Source: Firmicutes bacterium UBA2598 (GTDB lineage: Bacteria > Bacillota > PH28-bin88). Taken from it: 10,614 nt of DNA. The notes under the pieces were generated by a model. The model had not been told where the DNA came from. It searched no databases and was given only the letters and a program-made list of their open reading frames with translations. The position numbers and the translations under genes are program-made. Location of the stretch: positions 1 through 10,614 of the forward strand of contig DDKM01000021.1 in assembly GCA_002339345.1 (NCBI GenBank), written 5' to 3'. The stretch's first letter is position 1. The number at the start of each line of letters is the position of its first letter. Shown piece after piece: positions 7,233-10,614 of the stretch.

Positions 7233-7233
7233 T
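7205..7233 (+). promoter_or_regulatory. Possible promoter overlapping the rqcP stop codon
   Basis: A perfect TATAAT lies at 7228-7233, with the rqcP stop TAA (7230-7232) inside it, 62 bases before the SpoIID-like gene. The -35 is poor: TTTACC at 7207-7212 matches four of six bases but at a 15-base spacing. A weak or activated promoter is possible. Confidence 0.35.
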
Positions 7234-7256
7234 CAGCAACCAGTTCGCCCACACTA

Positions 7257-7276
7257 CCAGCAAAACCACATGCTGG
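7257..7276 (+). other. Inverted repeat touching the ribosome-binding site of the SpoIID-like gene
   Basis: CCAGCA (7257-7262) and TGCTGG (7271-7276) flank an 8-base loop. The right arm runs into the GGAGGAGGG site starting at 7275, so folding could partly mask it. The stem is only 6 bp, so this is tentative. Confidence 0.25.
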
Positions 7277-7294
7277 AGGAGGGCTTTTTAGCTT

Positions 7295-8230
7295 ATGCGG
7301 AGGATTTTACTGGCGATAATGGCTGTGCTGATGGCGGTGGGGGTTGCCGGTTGCCCGGGCCCGGCGGGGAAACCCCGGACAGACCAGCCCCAACGGCAGG
7401 AACCCACCATTTCCGTTTACATGCACGAAACCGGCCAGGTACGCCAGATGAAACTGGAGGAATACCTGTTAGGGGTGGTGGCGGCGGAGATGGATCCCAA
7501 CTGGCCGGACAATGCTTTAGCTGCCCAGGCTATCCTGGCCAGGACCTTTACCATGAAAAAAATTCAGGAGGGCGGGGTAAAGGCCCGGGGCACCGATGCT
7601 TCCACCGATATTCAGGAGTTCCAGGCCTATGATGCCAGCGGCATTAATGACAAGGTACGACAGGCGGTACAGCGGACCCGGGGTGAGGTGGTTACTTACC
7701 GGGGACGGTACATCAACGGGTGGTTTTTTGCCGACGGCGGCGGTTTAACCAGTGCCTCGGCGGCGGAGGGGCTGGCTTTCCGGAAGGAACCGGCACCCTA
7801 TATCCACAGTGTTAAGGATCCGGGTTTTGCAATCACGGCACCAGAGAACAAGGCCTGGAGTGCCCGGATTCCCCTAAGCAAGGTGCGCCAGGCAGTGCAG
7901 CAGGCTACCGGACAGGATCCTGGCGCCATCACCACCGCTCGGGTAACCGCCAGGGGACCTTCCGGCCGGGCCACCACCGTACAGCTGGGCAAGTCCACCA
8001 TCAGCGCTCCCGCCCTGCGGCTGGCGGTGGGCAGTGAGGTAATGCGCTCCACCCTGCTCACCAGCTTTCGGATTGAGGGTGAGCACCTGGTGGTAAGCGG
8101 CAAGGGTTACGGTCACGGGGTGGGCATGAGCCAGTGGGGAGCCAGGGCTTTGGCGGAACAGGGTAAAAGTCCTGAGGACATCGTCCGGTACTTTTTCCGG
8201 GGCGTAAAAATCGAAAAACACTGGAATTAG
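7295..8230 (+). CDS. SpoIID/LytB-domain lipoprotein (SpoIID-like)
   Basis: SpoIID proteins are membrane-bound lytic transglycosylases that cut peptidoglycan during engulfment; LytB relatives enhance amidases. This 311-residue product has a signal peptide ending VAGC, with Cys20 as predicted lipid anchor, then a proline-rich linker to ~38. The SpoIID domain covers ~39-300: LEEYLLGVVAAEM with Glu65 at the position of the catalytic Glu of SpoIID, ALAAQAILARTF at 74-85, and GYGHGVGMSQWGA at 271-283. There is no Cys after the anchor, so a cysteine-based zinc site as reported for some clostridial SpoIID proteins is absent. The lipobox and the position between rqcP and yabP, which are neighbours in B. 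subtilis, suggest a paralogue rather than SpoIID itself. The ATG at 7295 follows GGAGGAGGG at 7275-7283. Confidence 0.9.
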   Translation: MRRILLAIMAVLMAVGVAGCPGPAGKPRTDQPQRQEPTISVYMHETGQVRQMKLEEYLLGVVAAEMDPNWPDNALAAQAILARTFTMKKIQEGGVKARGTDASTDIQEFQAYDASGINDKVRQAVQRTRGEVVTYRGRYINGWFFADGGGLTSASAAEGLAFRKEPAPYIHSVKDPGFAITAPENKAWSARIPLSKVRQAVQQATGQDPGAITTARVTARGPSGRATTVQLGKSTISAPALRLAVGSEVMRSTLLTSFRIEGEHLVVSGKGYGHGVGMSQWGARALAEQGKSPEDIVRYFFRGVKIEKHWN

Positions 8231-8258
8231 ATGGGGTGAAAGCCCTGTCTAATTTTTT
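8225..8258 (+). terminator. Intrinsic terminator overlapping the end of the SpoIID-like gene
   Basis: AATTAGATGGGG (8225-8236) pairs with CCCTGTCTAATT (8243-8254), 12 bp with two G-U pairs, around a TGAAAG loop, then T to 8258. The stem starts in the last sense codon and includes the stop TAG at 8228-8230. It insulates yabP from upstream transcription. Confidence 0.88.
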
Positions 8259-8262
8259 GCAG

Positions 8263-8292
8263 GTCTAGGGTTGGGGATTCCCGCATAGGGTA
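8263..8292 (+). promoter_or_regulatory. Candidate mother-cell sporulation promoter for yabP-yabQ
   Basis: CATAGGGTA at 8284-8292 fits the CATANNNTA -10 pattern of sigma-K and partly that of sigma-E. GTCTA at 8263-8267 is a weak sigma-E-like -35, with about a 16-base spacer. A terminator lies just upstream, so yabP needs a promoter in this gap. yabP and yabQ are sigma-E genes in B. subtilis, which raises the prior; the -35 match is poor. Confidence 0.35.
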
Positions 8293-8310
8293 TAGCGGGG
8301 GTGGTGGGTC

Positions 8311-8592
8311 ATGGCGGAGGAAAGGCGTCACCGGCTGGAAATGGTCGACCGCCAGCGGTTGGACTTAACCGGTGTTTCACAGGTCACCAGTTTTGATGAC
8401 TCGGTGATCAGCCTGGCAACGGTCATGGGGGAATTGGTGGTAAAGGGGGAAAACCTGAACATCCTCCACCTGGATGTGGAGAAGGGTAATCTCAGTATTG
8501 CCGGCCGGATCTTTTCCCTGGCTTACCTGGAGGAAAGCAGCAGAGGGCTGGCAGGTAGGCGTAAAGCGCTCTGGCAGCGCCTGCTGAAGTAG
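8311..8592 (+). CDS. yabP: Sporulation protein YabP
   Basis: YabP is a small mother-cell sporulation protein of unknown biochemical role, related to YqfC. The 93-residue product has the family core: RQRLDLTGVSQVTSFDDSVI at 14-33, then a regularly hydrophobic beta-rich stretch GELVVKGENLNILHLDVEKG and NLSIAGRIFSLAYLEES, and a basic C-terminal helix. No signal peptide or membrane segment is seen. The ATG at 8311 follows a G-rich site (GGGGGTGG, 8296-8303). yabQ begins 10 bases after the stop, as in B. subtilis, so the two form a two-gene sporulation unit closed by terminators on both sides. Confidence 0.93.
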   Translation: MAEERRHRLEMVDRQRLDLTGVSQVTSFDDSVISLATVMGELVVKGENLNILHLDVEKGNLSIAGRIFSLAYLEESSRGLAGRRKALWQRLLK

Positions 8593-8602
8593 CTGTATCC
8601 AA

Positions 8603-9103
8603 ATGATACCCGTTCTGGAACAGGTACGTGCCTTTGGGTCCGTGGTTTTAACCGGCGTGTTGATCGGCTTTTTGCTGGACCTCTATCGTTCCTGGCGGTG
8701 GCTTGTGAAACCGGGCCGGCTGGGAACGGGAATGGGGGATGTGTTGTTCTGGCTGGTCGTCACCCCCACCGCCCTCGCCATATTACTGTGGAGTAACAAC
8801 GGTGACCTGCGCGGCTATGTACTCCTGGGTATGTTTCTGGGATGGTACGCCTATGCCAGGTATCTGAGTTTTCGAGTGCAGTCCGGTACGCGCCGGTTTT
8901 GGGTGGTGGCCGGGCGAACCTGGAGTGTGGTCATCAGGATGGTGCTGTGGCCCTTGGCGGTGGTGGTCCGGATTGTCCGGGTGCCCCTGCTGGCGGCCAG
9001 CCTGGGCCTATGGCATGCCTTACGGGTAATCCGGGGGGTTGGACGGCTGCCGGTGCGCCTTGTGCGCGGCTTCCGGCGACGTTTCCGGTGGCCCAAGGGC
9101 TGA
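8603..9103 (+). CDS. yabQ: Spore cortex membrane protein YabQ
   Basis: YabQ is a mother-cell membrane protein needed for spore cortex formation in B. subtilis. The 166-residue product has about four hydrophobic segments: ~10-28 (including SVVLTGVLIGFLLDLYRSWR), ~46-63, ~71-86 and ~106-135. It ends in a strongly basic tail with RGFRRRFRWPKG. The FGSVVLTGVLIGFLLDLYR and GDVLFWLV segments are typical of the family. It is shorter than the B. subtilis protein (about 210 residues), losing part of the C-terminal region. No good ribosome-binding site precedes the ATG at 8603, so it probably relies on coupling to yabP, whose stop is 10 bases upstream. Its stop TGA overlaps the following terminator. 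Confidence 0.9.
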   Translation: MIPVLEQVRAFGSVVLTGVLIGFLLDLYRSWRWLVKPGRLGTGMGDVLFWLVVTPTALAILLWSNNGDLRGYVLLGMFLGWYAYARYLSFRVQSGTRRFWVVAGRTWSVVIRMVLWPLAVVVRIVRVPLLAASLGLWHALRVIRGVGRLPVRLVRGFRRRFRWPKG

Positions 9104-9131
9104 TCCGCAGTAGAATAGCTGCGGATTTTTT
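9103..9131 (+). terminator. Intrinsic terminator at the end of yabQ
   Basis: Perfect 8-bp stem ATCCGCAG (9103-9110) / CTGCGGAT (9119-9126), 8-base loop, T run to 9131. The stem starts at the last base of the yabQ stop. It separates the sporulation pair from the HTH-divIC unit. Confidence 0.9.
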
Positions 9132-9171
9132 GCATTATTTTCCGGTAGCGGCAGGAGAATTACCAGTGAGG

Positions 9172-9200
9172 TAGAAATTTTTGTACACATATTGTATAAA
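9172..9200 (+). promoter_or_regulatory. Candidate sigma-A promoter for the HTH-divIC unit
   Basis: TAGAAA at 9172-9177 (four of six against TTGACA), a 17-base spacer, then TATAAA at 9195-9200 (five of six). The predicted start near 9207 falls inside the DnaA-box array, which spans the promoter and leader. If the promoter is right, DnaA bound here would most simply repress. The upstream terminator makes a promoter in this gap necessary. Confidence 0.4.
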
Positions 9201-9257
9201 TGTTGTCCACAACATGTGGATAACATGTGGATAACAATCTGGATAACTTATGGATAA
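9181..9257 (+). promoter_or_regulatory. Phased DnaA-box cluster upstream of the HTH-divIC unit
   Basis: Four boxes in reverse orientation lie at 9215-9223 and 9226-9234 (both perfect TTATCCACA), 9238-9246 (TTATCCAGA) and 9249-9257 (TTATCCATA). All four keep the core TTATCCA. Two forward boxes lie at 9181-9189 (TTGTACACA) and 9203-9211 (TTGTCCACA), each one base from TTATNCACA; a very weak one may sit at 9192. Box starts are 11 or 12 bases apart (22 between the two forward boxes), so all face a similar side of the helix. The two orientations meet head to head at 9211-9215. The known B. subtilis precedent is the set of DnaA-box clusters outside oriC that control genes such as sda. Confidence 0.75.
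9213..9257 (+). repeat. Tandem 11-12 bp repeat forming the reverse DnaA boxes
   Basis: Four adjoining units: CATGTGGATAA twice in perfect copy (9213-9223, 9224-9234), CAATCTGGATAA (9235-9246) and CTTATGGATAA (9247-9257). Each ends in TGGATAA, the reverse of the DnaA core. There is no spacer, so the array looks as if it arose by tandem duplication and later drift. Confidence 0.85.
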
Positions 9258-9292
9258 CTGGACAGGCAGGTAAGGACAAGGGGTTTTGGATC

Positions 9293-9520
9293 ATGCATGT
9301 GGAGATTCGCGGTGCGGAAAAATTGAGCTTTCGCGAGCGCCAGGTGGTTACCTTGAAGGAAATGGGCCGCTCCTCCGAAGAAGTTGCGGCGGCCCTGGGG
9401 TTAACCACTGGCACCGTTGCCACCCTTTACCACCGGGCCAAAACCAAGGGTTATCAGGTGGTGATCGTCATCCCCGGTGACGCCCTGGGCCTATTTGGTG
9501 GCGAGGAGGAGGAACAGTAA
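9293..9520 (+). CDS. Small helix-turn-helix protein resembling sigma-70 region 4
   Basis: The 75-residue product is almost only a helix-turn-helix of the sigma-70 region 4/LuxR type: LSFRERQVVTLKEMGRSSEE at 11-30, then VAAALGLTTGTVATLYHRAK at 31-50, where the recognition helix would lie. A hydrophobic YQVVIVIPGD strand and an acidic EEEEQ tail follow. With no region 2 it cannot be a full sigma factor; it is better seen as a small DNA-binding regulator. The ATG at 9293 is preferred (AAGGGG at 9278-9283, 9 bases upstream). A GTG at 9227 in the same frame would add 22 residues that are merely translated DnaA-box repeats. Its TAA overlaps the divIC ATG by one base, pointing to translational coupling. 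Target genes are unknown. Confidence 0.8.
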   Translation: MHVEIRGAEKLSFRERQVVTLKEMGRSSEEVAAALGLTTGTVATLYHRAKTKGYQVVIVIPGDALGLFGGEEEEQ

Positions 9521-9915
9521 TGTACCCGGTTTCCAAGTATCAGCTTAATCCGTGCATCCCGCCCCAGCCCCGCCGGGTAGTCAAAAAACGGTTGGTGTTC
9601 AAACCCCGCCTGGGCACCCTGGTGCTGGTAGCAGCCCTTCTCTACCTGACCATTACCCTGGGGCGCATGGAAATCCAGGCCAGGGAACTGGACCGGGAAA
9701 TTACCGCTGCTCTGCAGGCCAGGGAGAAGCTGCTGCAGGAGGAGATGTTGCTTAGAGGGATGATTAACCAGCTCCATGATCCGGTCTATATCGAGCGGTT
9801 GGCCAGGGAGACACTGGGCTTGGTCAAACCGGACGAAAGGGTATTAATCCTGGCCCAGCCGGGAGAGGTGTTACCCCTGGCTCCTGCCGATCCACAGCAG
9901 GATATCCGTGACTAG
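9520..9915 (+). CDS. divIC: Septum formation protein DivIC (FtsB family)
   Basis: DivIC is a bitopic divisome protein that forms a complex with FtsL and DivIB at the septum, also during sporulation division. The 131-residue product has a basic cytoplasmic N-terminus to ~31, one membrane segment at ~31-48 (GTLVLVAALLYLTITLG), and an extracellular coiled coil at ~50-85 rich in Glu, Arg and Leu. The family signature DPVYIERLARETLGLVKPDE follows at 87-106. A Pro-rich tail ends it. Start and stop of the HTH gene overlap as TAATG, and GAGGAGGAGG (9503-9512) within that gene serves as ribosome-binding site. The tie to a small regulator under a DnaA-box array is unusual for this gene. Confidence 0.94.
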   Translation: MYPVSKYQLNPCIPPQPRRVVKKRLVFKPRLGTLVLVAALLYLTITLGRMEIQARELDREITAALQAREKLLQEEMLLRGMINQLHDPVYIERLARETLGLVKPDERVLILAQPGEVLPLAPADPQQDIRD

Positions 9916-9942
9916 AACCCCCAGGGAGGAGTATTGCCAGTA

Positions 9943-9971
9943 TTGACACCATCTTGGCCCAGCATTATAAT
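9943..9971 (+). promoter_or_regulatory. Consensus sigma-A promoter for yabR
   Basis: TTGACA at 9943-9948, a 17-base spacer, TATAAT at 9966-9971: every position matches the consensus at the optimal spacing. Transcription would start near 9978, before the AGGAGGA site of yabR. It predicts strong vegetative expression of yabR independent of divIC. Confidence 0.85.
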
Positions 9972-10011
9972 GGATTCAGCCATTAATCAATACAGGAGGA
10001 ATATTTTTCGT

Positions 10012-10404
10012 ATGGCCATTGCAGTGGGCAATATTGTCGAAGGGGTGGTCACAGGCATCACCAAGTTTGGTGCTTTTGTGGAACTCCCCGGAGGGGTCAC
10101 CGGACTGGTTCATATCTCTGAGGTGGCTGACGCTTATGTTAATGATGTGAAGGACTACCTCAAAGACAGGGACCGGGTCAGGGTGAAGGTGATCAACATC
10201 GATGCCCAGGGCAAGATCGGTCTTTCCATCAAACAGGCCAGTCCCGACTACGATCCTAGCCGGAGGGAGCGCCGGCGCCCGGCGGCTAACCCCAATTTTG
10301 AAGAGAAACTGGCCCGGTTCTTGAAGGATAGTGATGAGCGCCTGTCCGACCTGCGGCGGAATACCGAATCTAAGCGGGGTGGCAGAGGGGCTAGCCGGTT
10401 TTAG
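10012..10404 (+). CDS. yabR: S1-domain RNA-binding protein YabR
   Basis: Small protein of the YabR/general stress protein 13 family with one S1 RNA-binding domain, probably acting on RNA or the ribosome; its exact role is unknown. In 130 residues the S1 domain covers ~4-73: VGNIVEGVVTGITKFGAFVE, then GVTGLVHISEVAD, and KVINIDAQGKIGLSIKQA. A charged, basic, low-complexity tail ends in KRGGRGASRF, as in S1 relatives with a flexible RNA-contacting tail. Length agrees with B. subtilis YabR (128). The ATG at 10012 follows AGGAGGA (9994-10000). The frame is open back to a TTG at 9934 with its own close GGAGG, but that start lies upstream of the consensus promoter. A terminator follows, so this is a single-gene unit. 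Confidence 0.92.
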   Translation: MAIAVGNIVEGVVTGITKFGAFVELPGGVTGLVHISEVADAYVNDVKDYLKDRDRVRVKVINIDAQGKIGLSIKQASPDYDPSRRERRRPAANPNFEEKLARFLKDSDERLSDLRRNTESKRGGRGASRF

Positions 10405-10433
10405 GTATCATAATGCATAGTTTATGGAAGAAT

Positions 10434-10465
10434 GCATCCCTCCCTTTTGGGGGGGGATGCTTTTT
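10434..10465 (+). terminator. Intrinsic terminator after yabR
   Basis: GCATCCCTCCC (10434-10444) pairs with GGGGGGGATGC (10450-10460), 11 bp with one G-U pair, loop TTTTG, then five T at 10461-10465. Confidence 0.9.
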
Positions 10466-10525
10466 ATTGTTAGATGGCAGGGTTTTTGGCAAGTTGGTTT
10501 AACATACAGCACAGGAGGGAAGACC

Positions 10526-10614
10526 GTGGGACTATATGGAGCTATTGATGTGGGCACCAATTCTGTACGTTTGCTGGTGGCGGAGGTACAAAATGGGAAT
10601 ATCCGGCCTCTCTG
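10526..10614 (+). CDS. Ppx/GppA phosphatase family protein, N-terminal fragment (3' end outside window)
   Basis: Only the first 29 codons are inside the window. They read (M)GLYGAIDVGTNSVRLLVAEV and a short continuation. This is the phosphate-1 loop of the actin-like ATPase fold as found in exopolyphosphatase (Ppx) and guanosine pentaphosphate phosphatase (GppA), enzymes that degrade polyphosphate or pppGpp. The GTG at 10526 follows AGGAGGG (10513-10519). A terminator lies between yabR and this gene; I see no convincing promoter in the 60-base gap. Which of the two activities it has cannot be told from the fragment. Confidence 0.88.
   Translation, partial: MGLYGAIDVGTNSVRLLVAEVQNGNIRPL

Noticed and set aside
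9181..9257. The chromosomal origin oriC itself
   Set aside because: No dnaA, dnaN or rpmH is in the window, and no clear long AT-rich unwinding region adjoins the boxes; a regulatory cluster fits better.
9227..9292. In-frame GTG extension of the HTH protein
   Set aside because: The added residues come from reading the DnaA-box repeats; a ribosome-binding site fits the ATG at 9293.
10467..10505. Promoter for the Ppx/GppA gene using TTGTTA or TTGGCA
   Set aside because: No matching -10 at a workable spacing from either hexamer.
1..10614. CRISPR arrays, insertion sequences, tRNA or rRNA genes
   Set aside because: No spaced repeats, transposase frames, terminal inverted repeats, cloverleaf-like stretches or rRNA-like sequence were seen; the only tandem repeat is the DnaA-box array.

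Overview
The window reads as a core chromosomal region of a spore-forming Firmicute. It is GC-rich, all genes are on the + strand, and gene order closely follows the Bacillus subtilis mfd-spoVT-yabM-yabN-yabO-yabP-yabQ-divIC-yabR cluster. HU after the mazG-type gene, two added lipoprotein genes and a Ppx/GppA gene after yabR instead of spoIIE suggest a clostridial relative, most likely of the Peptococcaceae (Desulfotomaculum/Pelotomaculum type). That placement is inference from gene order and protein character, not from a search.

Layout. 1-1410 is the 3' part of mfd. 1455-2450 is a PrsA-like parvulin lipoprotein with its own promoter inside the mfd end and a strong terminator. 2702-3265 is spoVT, preceded by a sigma-G-like promoter and followed by a terminator. 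3447-6911 carries a SpoVB/YabM-type flippase, a YabN-type tetrapyrrole-methylase/MazG fusion and HU, then a terminator. 6984-8230 carries rqcP (yabO) and a SpoIID-like lipoprotein, then a terminator. 8311-9103 carries yabP and yabQ (spore formation), then a terminator. 9293-9915 carries a 75-residue helix-turn-helix protein coupled to divIC. 10012-10404 is the S1-domain gene yabR with a consensus promoter and its own terminator. 10526 to the edge is the start of a Ppx/GppA phosphatase.

How it works together. The cluster mixes DNA repair (Mfd), nucleotide clean-up (MazG), chromosome packing (HU), ribosome rescue (RqcP), cell division (DivIC) and sporulation (SpoVT, YabM, YabP, YabQ, SpoIID-like). 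Six intrinsic terminators and several internal promoters cut it into short units, so it is not one long operon.

The most striking element is at 9181-9257, just upstream of the small HTH gene and divIC. It holds four tandem copies of the DnaA core TTATCCA in one orientation, two of them perfect 9-mers TTATCCACA. Two TTGTNCACA boxes lie in the opposite orientation, and everything sits on an 11-12 bp pitch. This looks like a helically phased DnaA-binding array controlling a transcription regulator translationally coupled to a division gene: a candidate link between replication initiation and septation that I have not seen described. Several long reading frames begin upstream of the real starts (rqcP, the HTH gene, yabR), and starts were corrected from ribosome-binding sites, promoters and terminators.
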